Notes: generated by a model not told the origin, from the letters alone. A stretch of 64,000 nt of DNA from Zasmidium citrigriseum (GCA_002786025.1 NHNW01000023.1:372001-436000); one strand, 5' to 3'. Shown: positions 1 through 11,485, numbered from the stretch's first letter. A program made the numbers and translations.

Positions 1-2022
1 TACTAATATAGCTAAAAAGTCGGTACTATTAGTATTCTAAGAGCTTTCTCGTAAAGAGCGGGCGCCTTAAGGATTGTACTATAAAGGCCTTTATATAGCT
101 CTAAGCCCGTTAAAGGTTAATAGCTTCCTTAACTTTTAAAGGGTTACCTTTTAAATTAAGGGGCTATTTGTTAAGAACGTTCTAGTTAATCGCGGATTAA
201 GCGGAGGAATTAATAACATTAAGGTATAGAAACCCGTCTTTTCTAAGGATTTTAGTAAGTCCTTTACCCTAACTATCGTACTAAATATTATCCTTTTCGT
301 TAAGATAGAGTCTATAAGTCCTTATCTTCGTACTAGATACTAGGTTCGTATAGAAGCTAAGGATATACTATATATTCTATAGTAAAAGCTCGATAGGTTT
401 GCTGTTACACCCTTTTAACTTTAGCTTTACTCGGCCTTAAACTAGAGGCTAAAGGTACGTATTACTAATAGTTACCTAAGAAGAGGTAAGAGACTCGGCT
501 TTAAACTCCGCAATCTCTAGATTATTAATAATATAAACATTTAATCTAGGATTAAGTAGCTAATCGTCCGAGAAGTCTAGACTCTAGGTAGATAAAGCTT
601 AAAGAATCGCTATAGAAGCTAATAGTTTCTTTAGAATATCGTTAATATCTCTAATCTATCGTAGGGTAGCGTTAGATCTAAGCTACTTTTCGCGATAGAA
701 CTAGTTCTAAATCGTCCTTACTATAGTGTCTTAATACTCGGTTATCTGTTTCTTATAGAACTTAGGGTAGTTACGTAGATACTTCTTATAGTAATCGTAG
801 TATCGTTTATCTTTATCGCTTATTTCTAAGACCTTTAGGCGTTTCTTAGCGTTAACGATATTATACTAAGAGAGGTTAGAGTAGGCTTTATTACTCGGTT
901 TACCCGTAAGATTAGTATAGCCTCGCGTAAATCCTCGAGGATTAGATAGTCTTCCGTTTCTATTCCTATTATTACTAGAAGGAATCGTAGGTTCGTCCTT
1001 ATCTTTAAGGGTAGCGTTTGCCCGCTTATCCTTAAATATAGGTTCTCGCTCGAGAAATTCTACTATTAAGTTAAGAGCTATATCTAGACTCGTAGTTTTA
1101 AAAGCAATAATCCTATCTTTAATAAGATTAATCTTACTTTCTACTATATAGATAAAGTCGTAAAATAGGCTAGTTTCTAAAGGGTAGTTAATTTGCTTAA
1201 TTCGATACTTATACTTACTCTATTTAGGAAGATAAGTACGATAGTCCTTAGACTTTATACCTTTTATAAGTTCTTCGTAGCGTCGAGTAAGGAAAAGTCG
1301 TTAGTTTTTGTTAGTAGGTTTAAAGACTTCTCTAATATAGTCGTACTACTAGGCATAGTCTTAAGGCTAGCGTTGTTTATAATTCGAATATACATATCTA
1401 GTACTATTTAGTCGAGATAGCCTTTAAATGCTAATTTAGTCTTATAGAACTTAGTAATATTAGCCTTCTCTTAGCGATATATATTCTATTTAGTAGAGTA
1501 ATTATCGCGCTTAAGCTTATATCTCGCCTAAACTACCTTAGAATTAGTATCTATAGGGAGAGTAGGATAATCCGGAACTATAGTATTAATAGAGGGTTTA
1601 GGTATATAAGGAGTAACGTTTACTATTTACGTAGCGTTTTACTTAACTCGTAGGTTAATATAGTTATACTTAAAGTACTTCTAGATATCGTTTCTTATAG
1701 TAAGCGCTATCGTCTAGTCGTTCTAGGCGTCGTACTTGGAATAGTTAGTAAGGAAGACAAGTACGGCTTTACTAGTCCTAAGGGACGCTAAAAGGTTAGA
1801 GAGGGATATAATTAAAACGATAAGTATCTAGAAGATCTCGAAGGGTAGCTAAGTTAACGAAGGAGGCTCCGGCTTATAGTAAAGAATTAGTAGCAAACCG
1901 GGCTCATAACTGTAAGATAAAGTAGGTACTCGCGTAAAACTATATAGGTTTAAAATAGCTATCTACGGCTATTTTTATGCTTATTATATCGGCTAACTTT
2001 CGGCCGAGAAACACGGAAAACA
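1..2022 (-). mobile_element. RIP-degraded Ty1/copia-type retrotransposon relic, truncated by the window edge
   Basis: The block is rich in TpA, almost free of CpA and TpG, and keeps CpG, which is the signature of RIP. Read on the minus strand with TAA/TAG taken as former Gln or Trp codons, two long stretches appear. Roughly 1,735 to 1,170 reads like a copia Gag (it includes ALTIRND and KYFKYNYINL). From about 1,060 to the window edge the frame includes NPRGFTRGYTN, then a segment shaped like the protease/pre-integrase part of copia Pol. At least one frame change separates them. The element runs leftward out of the window, so integrase, reverse transcriptase and the far LTR are not visible. 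The copia assignment comes from family memory of the Gag/protease layout and is moderately secure; RIP is very secure. Confidence 0.7.
1911..2022 (-). repeat. Candidate 5' LTR (TG...CA) of the copia relic
   Basis: On the minus strand this 112-base segment begins TGTTTTCCGTG and ends CTTACA. It is followed at once by GTTATGAGCCCGG, which sits where a tRNA primer-binding site would be, and then by the Gag-like coding trace. It also marks the abrupt change from RIP-type to normal sequence. The matching right LTR lies outside the window, so the boundaries rest on the TG/CA ends and the position only. Confidence 0.5.
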
Positions 2023-2459
2023 CTCGCTTTTCATAGTATCATCGCTTAGAAATTAAGAGAAAAGTCCACTTTTCTATGACCCGTAATGCCCCATAATCGC
2101 CCTTGCTAGCGCAGGGCTGGCGCTGTCGATCTCTCATCTGACAGCATTGGCGGTATCGACCTAAGCGTCGGGCGGTCGTTGTGCTGGGCGACCTTTCAAG
2201 CCACGATGATGGTTGAATGCTGGTATCGAGTACCTCATGGTCGCGGTTGTGTAGTTGTTGTAGTTGCGACGCGAGACGACGCGGGACGCGAACACGAGAT
2301 CCACGCCAGATGAATGAGTAAGCCGGAGCTACGCTTAATGCGGTATCGGCGTCGAGCATCGAAGCGACTTCACCTCTTGACCATCGACACATCGCATCAT
2401 CCCCATCACATCACTGCCAAGATGAGGGCAAAGGCATCAGCTCAAGGCCCTCCTCAAAG
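2023..2459. other. Boundary interval, no gene recognised
   Basis: Composition returns to normal immediately after the LTR. Short open frames occur on both strands but none has recognisable content or a convincing start. It may hold the promoter of the hypothetical gene that follows. Confidence 0.5.
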
Positions 2460-3092
2460 ATGCATTTTGCTGGAGCTCAGAGTCCTAAGGCCGTGGGACT
2501 GCTAGTGACGGATAAACCTGAACCGGACGAAAGTCGCCACCCATTGGAGACGTCTGGAAACAGCGAGAGCAATGTCCTCAAGACGATTCCATCAGAAGCC
2601 GCGGACGTTTGGGCGATGGATCTTCCGCCGCTCGATAGATCAGCCATCCTCACCCCAACAGGTTCAGTGTCAGATTTCGAGCACTGTCTGTCAAACCATC
2701 TCCACGGCCTAACCCACCAAACGTTCGACATCTTGAATCACAAACATCAACCCCTCAACCATCTCTCTTCAGACTTCACCTCGTACACCGAGCTGCCAGA
2801 TCATCCGTCTCAAGCAAACTCTTCCATTCAGAGTCACCTAGAAGCCCTCCAAGAATCCGTTGCCTCCAACCCGCAGATGTTCTGCAAAATCCTGAACTGC
2901 AGCGTCAAGCTGGCGAATAACAACAGGAGAGCGACGGTGTGGGTGACGGTCGTGCTGGGAGTCATGGGTGCGAGGGACTTGAGAAGGGAGAGCGTTAGTA
3001 TCCTGGAATGGGAGAGGAGAAAAGACGGGTGGGTCTGCTATGAGGCAAGAAGTTTGAGAGGGAGTGGAGTCTTGGGTGATGTTGGGTTTTGA
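2460..3092 (+). CDS. Hypothetical protein, 210 aa
   Basis: An uninterrupted ATG frame of 210 codons next to the left RIP block. The N-terminal two thirds is rich in Ser, His, Pro and Asp and looks disordered. The C-terminal third (about residues 135-185) contains a more ordered stretch with NPQMFCKILNC, then a short hydrophobic run and an Arg/Trp-rich tail. I do not recognise a family. Overlapping minus-strand frames exist but are shorter and look less protein-like. It could be a terminal exon of a longer gene or a fragment left by transposon activity. Coding status is uncertain. Confidence 0.4.
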   Translation: MHFAGAQSPKAVGLLVTDKPEPDESRHPLETSGNSESNVLKTIPSEAADVWAMDLPPLDRSAILTPTGSVSDFEHCLSNHLHGLTHQTFDILNHKHQPLNHLSSDFTSYTELPDHPSQANSSIQSHLEALQESVASNPQMFCKILNCSVKLANNNRRATVWVTVVLGVMGARDLRRESVSILEWERRKDGWVCYEARSLRGSGVLGDVGF

Positions 3093-3820
3093 GAAGCAAA
3101 CCTCATGCCCTTCGTGTAGAGCAGAATTACGAAGGGCGAAGGACTGGATTGCACAGGCAAAAGGAAAGAAACGGCGAAAAGCAAAAACATTCAGCACCCG
3201 GTATTCCCATATGGTCACCCACTATAGTACTAATCAGGCGGTCAAGTGCTTGTATAGGCGAGAGCGGACGGGATCGCTAATTCTCACTTGCCTGTGGCCG
3301 AATGTGCCGACCAAGCTCAAGAACAGTACATGTACCTCACAAATTCGAGCGAGAAGATGAAGGAAATGCATTAACAGGTCACGAGTGATTTGAATCTTAG
3401 AGTGGCACGCATGCAGAAGGGTACAGTTTGTCGAATGTGTTTCCTCCTGGTAGCTACAAAGGCAGCATGTAGCCTCCGTCATCGTCAATACATAGAATAC
3501 TGTTGACCGAGAGAAAGCATATGTACAACACTATCCTCCGTTCGAAGCTGAGGAATCCCTGTCGATTTCTCCTCGTCGCAGCAGCATACACTTCCCAACC
3601 AAAAAATGAAAATCCAAGAACGCCATCGCTTGAAATTCCCAAGAAACTCGAACGCTCAATATGAACTTTTTGCCGCTTTTTTTCGTCGTAGTCATCCGAT
3701 GAGGCCGTGAGTAGAGTCGTGTCATCAGGCGTCATCGTAGCGTTCGTTTAAACGCAATGCAATCGTAGTCGCAGGAACCCTTCTGATCGTACAATCCAGT
3801 CTTGTAGTGCGAGTTTTTCT
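3093..3820. other. Intergenic, no gene seen
   Basis: About 0.7 kb downstream of the hypothetical gene and downstream of the F-box gene. Only short, low-quality frames on both strands. Probably 3' regions of the two flanking genes, which converge here. Confidence 0.5.
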
Positions 3821-5275
3821 TCATGACAACTGCACCCACCCGGTCTCAAGCGCCCTCAAATAATCCTCCTCCCACACCGCATCCCAGTTATTGTGGTCGT
3901 CCTCCTTGCCGTACACACCCGTCGTTCCGTACGGACCCTTGGTGCTGACCTGGCGTCCCTGGGGCCACTGGCCGTTGCTGCGCACCTCGGCGAGCACGAA
4001 ATCGCCGTGGACGAGGTTCTTCTCCGGCTCGAAAATACAGCCCGCGAAGAAAATCTCAATGGACAGCTTATGATGCACGCGCTGACGGGCGGCGATTAGG
4101 TCCCGAGCGGCGGAGAAGATCTGGCGGAGTTTGGCGGCGCGGGTGGATGCACTGGTGGAGGGGGAACAGCCGCAGAGGTCGGTGGCGCGGACTTGGCATT
4201 CGCCTTCCCACTGGACTTCCGGGTTGGCGAAGAGGTCGGCGCACATGTAGGGGACGGAGATGGAGAGGTCGCGCATTTTTGGGAGGCTGGTTAGGAGGGT
4301 GCAGATGTGTTCGTTGTTCGGGAGGTGGCCAGGGTAGGGGTGGTAGAAGCCGTCGTCGGAGCGCGGGGAGTGCTCCAGGACTTGCAGCGTGTCGTGGGAG
4401 GCTTTGACGAGGGCTAGCATGCCGGCGACGGAGATGGTGGAGAGGTTGGTGAAGTCGAGGGCTTCGAGGTTGGTCGCGGTGCGGGCGATGAGATGGAGGT
4501 CGTCGTCGGAGACGGGCTTGTGGAGGGTGTTGCCGAAGACTTTCAGGCGCTTCAGGGCGCTGAAGTCGACTCGGGGGTCGGCCAGGGCGTTGGGGGAGGT
4601 GTCCTTGTTCAGTGCGTCGGCTTGATCCTTAGGCAGACAGACGGCCTGGAGCTCGAGTGACTGCAGTGCGATACCATGTCCTGTGTTGACGTTCAGTAGG
4701 TCGATCCAGTCCTCGGCGGTGCTGCGTCGGAGGACAGTCCATGGGACGCTGAGGAACTGCAGCTCGGAGCACTCGGACACGATAGACAAGATCATCTTGT
4801 CGGTCTCGGCGGTGTAGAATCCATTAAACCAGAGCCGCCGCACATGCTTCGTCAGATGTGGGTTTGATGCGAACACGCGGTCGGTCTCCTTGAGGGTGCC
4901 ATACGGGTCGCGGTAGACAGCCTGGCCGGATGGATAGTCGATGAGTTCATACAAACTCATCTTCCGACGAGTGTGCGACAGATTAGCCCATCGCTCGCCG
5001 CCGCGCCACTTCCGCTCAAAGACATTCTCCAGGTTGTAGGACAGCGCCCACTCATGCCATCGAGAGCAGGCCTGGCGAATGGAAGAAGTGGCGTCCCAGC
5101 GCAGGGACTCGGGGGTCATAGGTCCACGGACATACTTGGACAGCTTGGCCCGCTCGAGAGGGAGTGGCGCCTGGCTGAGGCCGTAGGTGTAGGTCTCGCC
5201 TTCGTGCTCGTTGGCCTTGGTGGCGAGGAGGAGGATTTCGGAGAGGATCTCTTGTGGCAAGTCGTTGATGTGCAT
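3821..5275 (-). CDS. F-box domain protein, 484 aa
   Basis: The protein opens with MHINDLPQEILSEIL, the typical F-box start (residues 1-40), interrupted by a loop and completed by a Trp/His-rich helix (about 60-75). The rest, residues 100-400, contains irregular leucine-rich, LRR-like strands (ELQFLSVPW, LKRLKVFG, NLEALDFTN, MRDLSISVPY), which usually form the substrate-binding part of SCF ubiquitin ligases. The tail (about 400-484) is Trp- and Gly-rich and may fold separately. Single exon; the ATG starts the F-box itself, so no upstream extension is needed. Such F-box/LRR genes are highly expanded in Dothideomycetes and their substrates are unknown. Confidence 0.85.
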   Translation of the reverse strand: MHINDLPQEILSEILLLATKANEHEGETYTYGLSQAPLPLERAKLSKYVRGPMTPESLRWDATSSIRQACSRWHEWALSYNLENVFERKWRGGERWANLSHTRRKMSLYELIDYPSGQAVYRDPYGTLKETDRVFASNPHLTKHVRRLWFNGFYTAETDKMILSIVSECSELQFLSVPWTVLRRSTAEDWIDLLNVNTGHGIALQSLELQAVCLPKDQADALNKDTSPNALADPRVDFSALKRLKVFGNTLHKPVSDDDLHLIARTATNLEALDFTNLSTISVAGMLALVKASHDTLQVLEHSPRSDDGFYHPYPGHLPNNEHICTLLTSLPKMRDLSISVPYMCADLFANPEVQWEGECQVRATDLCGCSPSTSASTRAAKLRQIFSAARDLIAARQRVHHKLSIEIFFAGCIFEPEKNLVHGDFVLAEVRSNGQWPQGRQVSTKGPYGTTGVYGKEDDHNNWDAVWEEDYLRALETGWVQLS

Positions 5276-6634
5276 CCTTCGGTAGGTAGTCGAGGCTGTC
5301 TGGATATGGTAATAGCAGTAGCGTGGATAGACAGGCAGGTAGGTATTAGGAGAAGGTGACAGGTCAAAGAAAGCGCTCCGAGTGGGTGCAGATAAGAAAG
5401 AGCGCAGTCGCGGTGCAAGAAATCTCTTTGTCTTACCGGTTGGTGAATAGGTGGCGGGCGGGCACGGGCAGTCATATGAATCATATATGGAGCCATGGCC
5501 ACAGATTCACCATTTCCCCAGTTTCCTACCCCAGATCCGTCGCACGCTACCGCCGTCACGCCTCCAAAGCGAGACAGAAATTTCGTGATGGCTCTGCTTC
5601 CACCACCTCGCGGACCTTGGCGCGCGTCCTGCTCGTCGCCACGCAACCAATCCAGACGACTTGTTAGTCAACAGAATGCGCTCTCCTCGCACCCCGAGCC
5701 AGGGGCGGCAACCACGTGCCACGGTGTGGTCGTGATGCAGCGCTGACCGATTAGCTAAAAGGACCAAGAATGAGGGTAATGGAAACTACTTCAAAGCGGA
5801 GATGGGAATGTCACAAGACCTGCGCACGCCAGCCAACGCCCGCCTTTGTCCGAAGCACCGCCAGCCGTACCACCGTGATGGGAATCGCATTATTCATTGA
5901 CAACGCAAAATGCACTACGGCGCTGGATTCCGTCGACCGCCAGGCGAAAAGCAGTATAACAACGCGTGCGAAGAGAGGAGAAGTTTGTCGTCGTTCAGGT
6001 ACCGCAGGATTGCAACTCTGCCCCTGGTTCAAAGCCGACGGCAACCGATCTTCACAAAATTTTATCGAACTTCTCCACGGGCGACACAATCACCAAGACA
6101 CACTGTCACATGACGGCCCAGCCAGCATCACAAAACAGCGGTCGCGCCCCGATGGCGAAATTGCGTCGTACGAGATCTGCCCATGTGATTCGGTGTCACG
6201 ATGGAGTTTTTGAGGAGTCTGAAAGCTGGGCAGACTCGCGAGAGGCATCGGATTGTGATTACGCTGCTTGCGACGGGTGAGTTGCGACTCCGATGACGGA
6301 CGACGGTCGGAGTATCGCACAATTCAAGATCCTTCGAACGATGGATAAATTTTGAGAGAGATGTCATCATCGTCAGCGTCTTCACATGCTGCATGTGGGA
6401 TTGTTGGTTGTTGAGAGCGGCGCAATTCCGGAGACACGTGAAGGTGAACGCGTATTTCTACTCGACGATGTCACTGGTATACACTGCAACCGCGAATCCT
6501 GTAAGACCATGTCTACGGCCTATTTTCCACCCCAACGCCATGCGTGCGCCATGACTCCGCCCCAAATGCTCGCTGAGGACATGCATCAATCATACAGCTG
6601 TCGATACAACTTAAGAAGACGCTTTGAAAACAGA
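5276..6634. other. 1.36-kb intergenic region, no convincing gene
   Basis: Upstream region of the F-box gene and downstream region of SEC66. Several frames of 60-150 codons on both strands overlap each other and lack recognisable domains, hydrophobic segments or family motifs. I see no tRNA-like fold. Best read as promoter plus 3' sequence. Confidence 0.5.
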
Positions 6635-7501
6635 CTACTTCTTCGCTTTGTTCTTCTTGCCTCCCCCTTGCGCATTCGCTGGGCCGTCTCGCTCCACCAG
6701 TACTGCATCGTCGTCACTGCTGCCGTTCTTCTTAGCTGCTGCGATTGCGGCGTCGACGGCTTTGCTGGCTTCTTGCTCCTCTTCTAGCTCCTTCATGAAG
6801 CTGGATGATATGCCTGCTCGCTTCTTGTCCCACCATGCCTTTTCTGACTCGATTTGCGATTGCAGCTCGGCGATGCGCTCCTTGATCAGGCGGTTCTGGT
6901 TGATTTCGTTGGCGGATTGGAAGATAGTGTTGCCCCAGTTGGGAGAAAATGCGTTGGCCTGGAGGAAGTGTTAGTCCTTACATGCACTCGTAGCGAGCGT
7001 ACAACATACCTCATTCACAACATCCTTGACCTCCTCCTCCATCTCCTTCTCTGCCCGCTGGAATCTCTGCCACAGCTCATCACCAACAGATCCTCGCTGC
7101 AACAACGTCTGCAACGCAGGCTTCGAACTCCTCAAAACCACAATCCTCTGAATATCCTCCACAGCCCTTCTCAATAACGCCGCTTTCAACACCGAATCCG
7201 GTACTTTGCTCAATTTCTTCTCTCCATCACTTGCCTCTTGCGGATCAATGTGTAGCAGGCTCAAGTAGATATCTCGTTGCCGGTGCGGAGGGAACCAGTT
7301 CTCTAGTCTCGCGGCTCGTGTGATTTTGCGCTGGCGGTAGACGTGCGAGAATGTGTAGAGCGAGCCGATCAGGATTGTGAGGTAGATTATGGGGAGAAGG
7401 AGATTCGTCCAGAAGGGCTTGGGCTCGGCGTTGAAGGGGAAGCCGTCGGAGGTGCCGTTTGTCGAGTTGGAGGAGGAGTTGAAGGTCGTGTTGTTGTCCA
7501 T
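6635..7501 (-). CDS. SEC66: Sec66/Sec71-type subunit of the ER post-translational translocon
   Basis: Two exons, 7501-7010 and 6958-6635, joined in phase 0 across a 51-nt intron (GTATGT...CAG); 271 aa. Residues 1-30 form an Asn/Ser/Thr-rich, likely glycosylated lumenal N-terminus. A single membrane span follows (LLLPIIYLTILIGSLYTF), then a basic stretch and a helical cytosolic domain with the WGNTIFQSANEI motif at the exon junction. The C-terminus ends in a Lys-rich tail (GGGKKNKAKK). This is the architecture of Sec66, which binds Sec63 and Sec62 in the SEC complex and helps push proteins through Sec61. It is transcribed divergently from NPL4, 478 bp apart. The assignment rests on topology and the conserved cytosolic motif. 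Confidence 0.85.
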
Positions 7502-7979
7502 TGTGTGTGAATTGCGCTCACGGCGCGCTGTTCCAAGAAAAAGGTCGCAGAAAGGCTACAATGGCAGTTCGGATTGAAGTCTATGTCGATGGTGTAAGCG
7601 GCGGGCGGCAAGTGTAGTTAAAGTAGGAAAGAGCGACGTGGTGGAATTGTTGGAGTCGCAGCTGCCACATGTCCTTGAGATCGACCCTGGGCGCATCTAA
7701 GTTTAGCCGAGGGGACGGGCCGCACCTTATCTGGCGCTCGGAGTGACGTTGGAGCTTCATAGCTCACTCGCCTCATCAACCACCGCTTGCTAATCCTTCT
7801 GCCGCCTACGCACAATCACCATCTTTCCTCTATCGCCTCACCTCCGCATGGCACAGCGACACCTCCACCGATAGCCCGTCTTCTCCTACACCTCCAACAA
7901 CGCCTACGCCCTCTCACCGTCCACCACATCTCCACAACCACCGAGCAAACCACACTCCATCCGCACGTGCTCGCCCATC
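7502..7979. promoter_or_regulatory. Bidirectional promoter between SEC66 and NPL4
   Basis: The 478-bp gap separates two divergent start codons and must hold both core promoters. The NPL4-proximal 150 bp is a C-rich, CCACC-repeating leader typical of fungal 5' UTRs. No specific factor site could be assigned. Confidence 0.6.
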
Positions 7980-9878
7980 ATGATATTGCGGTTCGTCAGC
8001 CGCGAAGGCCAGTTCCGCCTGACCGTCGAGTCAACCACCGACATCGCCACCGTTCTTCCCGACATCCTCGAAAAATTGCCTAAAAACACCATCCCCTCGT
8101 CGGTCACCATCTCGCCGAAGCCCGCTGGCGCAGAATCCCGACCCATCGAATCGCTCAAGGGCATCAACTTTGGTCGTCTCGGTCTCACGTGAGTACATAC
8201 AAGAGCTCGTTGTAAAGACCGCCCTAACCGCTTTTTAGTCACGGCACGCAAGTATTCCTCGACTTCAAGCAGGACGAGCCTGTAGCAAACGGCCACTCCA
8301 CCGCCTCCAACAAGCTCAACGGAAAGGAAGTCACCGCCGAAGAGGAGCAGTCCAGCGTCGCCATAGGCAAGGCTCCCGAACTGCTCAAGAATCCATGGGA
8401 GAGCGTCAAGCAGCTACCTCTTGACGACCGGTTAGACAGCCAGGATGGCAAGATTGTGCGGAAGCGGGACGAGAAGATGTGCAGACACGGTCCCAAGGGC
8501 ATGTGCGAGTACTGTTCGCCACTCGAGCCCTACGACAAGAGCTATCAGGAGGAGAAGAAGATCAAGCACTCTTCATACCACGCATACCTTCGCAAAGTCA
8601 ACCAGGGCAAGAACAAGTACGAGTCGGGCAGTTCGTACATGCCTCCCTTGAGCGAACCATACTACCGAGTCAACCCGAACTGTCCTTCAGGACATCGCCC
8701 ATTCCCTGCCGAGATTTGCACCAAATGCCAGCCATCTGCTATCTCATTACAACCGCAAGAGTACCGAATGGTTGACCATGTCGAGTTCGAGCAATTCGAG
8801 ATAGTCGACAAGTTCCTCAACTTCTGGCGGCAAGGTGGTGCGCAACGCATCGGCTTCCTGTACGGCTACTACGATCAGTACGACGAGGTGCCTCTGGGTA
8901 CCAAAGCCGTGGTGCAGGCCATCTACGAGCCGCCTCAGGTTGACGAAGTGGATGGCGTGACGCTGAGTGATTGGGAGAATGAGAAGAGCATTGACGAGTT
9001 GGCAGAAGAGACCGGTATGCAGCGAGTCGGCGTCATCTTTACGGATCTCCTTAGGCCGGACGACCCTGAGAAAGGCAACGCTGTCTGCAAGCGACACATC
9101 GACTCCTACTTCCTGGCTTCCCTCGAGATCTGCTTTGCATCGCGGTATCAAGCGAAATATCCCCGGCCGTCGAAATGGAGTGAGACTGGCAAGTTCGGCA
9201 GCAACTTCGTGACTTGCGTGGTGTCCGGTGACGAGACCGGCAACATCGCCATATCCGCATACCAGGCTACCAATGCAGCCGTCGAGATGGTTCGCGCGGA
9301 GATCATTGAGCCGTCAGCAGAGCCAAGCGTTATGCTTGTGCAAGATGAGGAAGAGGAGAACGAAGCCCTGGGTCGCAAGCGCTACATCCCCGAAGTCTTC
9401 TACCGCCGTATCAACGAGTATGGCGCCAATGTCCAGGAAAACGCCAAGCCCTCTTTCCCGGTCGAATACCTCCTAGTCACCCTCACGCACGGCTTCCCGA
9501 ATCAGACCAACCCCAAGTTCATCACCAACGGATTCGCCATCGAGAACCGAGATGCCCTGGGAGAGCTTCAAGAACCACGGGATCTACAGAAGCAGCTCAA
9601 AGCAGGGGCCAATCGTGTGGCACTGGATACACCACAAGGTGTCATCGCAGTGTCCGACTTCCATCTGCTCTGCTTTGTGCAGAACCTGGGAATCTTGAGC
9701 GATGTAAGTTTCAATATCATCTTCTCCGCATGATCACCGCTAATCATACAACTTCTTTCAACAGGAAGAACTGAAGATGCTGTGCAATGTCGCCGTCTCT
9801 CACGACGCATCTCTGGGCGCCACGCTCATGCAAACACCAGGTTGGGCCACTCTCGAGACGATCCTTTCACAGATGTAG
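7980..9878 (+). CDS. NPL4: NPL4, ubiquitin-binding cofactor of Cdc48/p97
   Basis: Three exons, 7980-8188, 8239-9703 and 9765-9878, giving 595 aa, close to the yeast protein (580). Residues 1-75 are a ubiquitin-like fold. The zinc-finger region follows: [12 protein letters not shown], then [19 protein letters not shown]. After this comes the inactive MPN-type domain, with [13 protein letters not shown] and [16 protein letters not shown]. Npl4 pairs with Ufd1 to recruit polyubiquitinated substrates to Cdc48, notably in ER-associated degradation; its divergent partner SEC66 also works at the ER. Introns of 50 and 61 nt have canonical ends and restore family-typical sequence (LTHGTQVF; LSDEELKMLC). 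Assignment is secure. Confidence 0.95.
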
Positions 9879-10499
9879 CATTACAACCACCCTGTATTAC
9901 TACACCTCCTTCGCGTCGTCATGGATGGAATTTTTGTGGACGCTGGAAGTACTGACCTTTTTCTTTCTTGCATACAGGTTGGCTTTCGATGATTACGATT
10001 CTGGATGAGCTCAAGGATAGACCCGTTAAGCGCGGCAGCGTCGCCAACGACGCCATTTTGACGAAGAGATTCAAGGGCGTGAGCTTGGATGGACGATGAT
10101 GAGATGATGGGGATGAGGATTGGCTATTGAGCGATGGAGCTGAGGGGTTCGCTCGGAAAAAGGCTTGGTATGGCGATTTGCTTTGTACTTATGCGGCATC
10201 GGGTCGATAGCTGCGAAAAGAAGCTGAAGAACAGCATGTGTACTATCAATCGCCTTGCCCAAGATTACGATGCTCAACAATGGCGTTCGCTTGGATGGAC
10301 GCTCGGCTGGTCGAAAGACAATGGCCGTGACACTCTGAGCAAAGCTGAACAATGGCTTTGTTACCATCAAGGCAAGTGAAGCCCATTCCGACTCACAACA
10401 CTACTGGCATATATCTCGGTCATGTCTTCTTTTTGGACCTGGCAGAAACTCCCTTTTACCAAAAACAGACACGCACGCATCAGTCAACAACTGCCCGAC
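9879..10499. other. Intergenic, no gene seen
   Basis: 3' region of NPL4 and 5' region of the first small membrane protein. Frames present are shadows without recognisable content. Confidence 0.5.
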
Positions 10500-10880
10500 A
10501 TGTCCACCACAATCAACATCGCCCTGCAACCCCTCCCCACCGACCTCCCACCACCCTACTCCTCCCTCCCCCCATCACCACCCCGCTACACCGCCCGTCC
10601 ACCAACTCGACCATCCCGTCTCTCGCGCGTCCCCCGTGGCGTCCTTCTCCTCTCTGCCTTCATCTGTATCTGCGTCCTCGTCGCTCTGATGGAGAGGCTT
10701 GGGAAGTACCTGAATTTCCTCACGACTTTGCGTGGTGACATGTGGGATTTGGCGGTTTTGGGCGTTGTCGCTGCGGGTCTTGTGGCTGTGGGCTTGGTGT
10801 GCGTGATTGCGGTGATGTTGAGCTGGGCTTGTGCGGGTGAGGAGCAGCAGAGGAGGGCGGAGGAGATCGAGATGGTTTGA
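10500..10880 (+). CDS. Small two-span membrane protein with two PPxY motifs (126 aa)
   Basis: The ATG at 10500 is preferred over an in-frame ATG 78 bases upstream because it starts directly before a Pro-rich N-terminus. Residues 1-45 carry PPPY (17-20) and PPRY (27-30), which fit the PPxY ligand of NEDD4/Rsp5 WW domains. Two hydrophobic spans follow, about 48-64 and 84-110, separated by a 20-residue loop, then an acidic tail. No enzyme motif is visible and I do not recognise a named family. It is the first of eight small membrane proteins encoded on the same strand up to 18.5 kb. An Rsp5-adaptor role is only an inference from the motif. Confidence 0.65.
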   Translation: MSTTINIALQPLPTDLPPPYSSLPPSPPRYTARPPTRPSRLSRVPRGVLLLSAFICICVLVALMERLGKYLNFLTTLRGDMWDLAVLGVVAAGLVAVGLVCVIAVMLSWACAGEEQQRRAEEIEMV

Positions 10881-11233
10881 GAGAAGAAGCAGTATAGTAG
10901 AGGGTTGGGAAAGAATAGCATAGTCTCGGTTATGCCAGAAGTCCCTGCCTTCAAAATTAGTCTCACCTTTCTTTTCATGTGATAGGGAATTGAAGTGAAT
11001 GTTTATGGGCTCTAGGTACGAGCAAGTGACTTGCCTCTACGAAGAGGGTTGCTAGCTGACCCACAACACGCCCTCGAGCTCAATAATTACTCATCTTCTC
11101 AAAAACATGTTTGATCTTTCAAGCCCGTCTTCCCAAAGATACACGCTACACAGTTAAGTTACGCAACGAAAACTTTGCAAGTCGCCCAGTAAGGTCCGTC
11201 CCAGAATCAGACGCCATCGCTAGCATTTCAAGT
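10881..11233. other. Intergenic spacer in the small-membrane-protein run
   Basis: 353 bp without a credible gene; contains the presumed 3' end of the preceding gene and promoter of the next. Confidence 0.5.
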
Positions 11234-11485
11234 ATGCCTTTCCGCTGGCACATCAGACCAACACCACTCTTCTCGTACATCACACGCATGTGTCTCACGA
11301 TGCTTAGCACGCTCACCCTTAGAGTGCTAGTAGCCCGCCTCGACGAACACATCGCCTCGACGCTAAGCGACATGGGAGCTGAAGGTTGGGTGGGATTGGC
11401 TAGCTGGTGCACTTTCTTGATGTCGGTGGGCACTGCGGAGGTTGTGTTCCGTGTGGGCGTTGGCGGATTGTTCGAGGATGCGTGA
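11234..11485 (+). CDS. Small two-span membrane protein, tandem paralogue A (83 aa)
   Basis: 83 aa with hydrophobic spans at about 12-34 and 52-77 and almost no soluble part. It aligns with the gene 373 bp downstream through the loop: R-L-x-x-H-x-A-x-x-L-x-D-M-G-A-x-G is shared, at the same distance from both spans. This identifies a tandem duplication and argues that both short frames are real genes. Function unknown. Confidence 0.55.
   Translation: MPFRWHIRPTPLFSYITRMCLTMLSTLTLRVLVARLDEHIASTLSDMGAEGWVGLASWCTFLMSVGTAEVVFRVGVGGLFEDA

Noticed and set aside
1193..1411. Short plus-strand open frame inside the left repeat block
   Set aside because: Located in saturated-RIP sequence and antisense to the copia coding trace; Ile/Val/Leu richness reflects AT-rich composition.
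4147..4407. Plus-strand Gly/Arg-rich frame antisense to the F-box gene
   Set aside because: Composition is the complement of Leu/Ser/Thr-rich coding sequence; no independent support.
5116..5646. Minus-strand frame overlapping the 5' end of the F-box gene
   Set aside because: Out of frame with the F-box; Arg/Pro/Ser-rich shadow of the leader with no domain.
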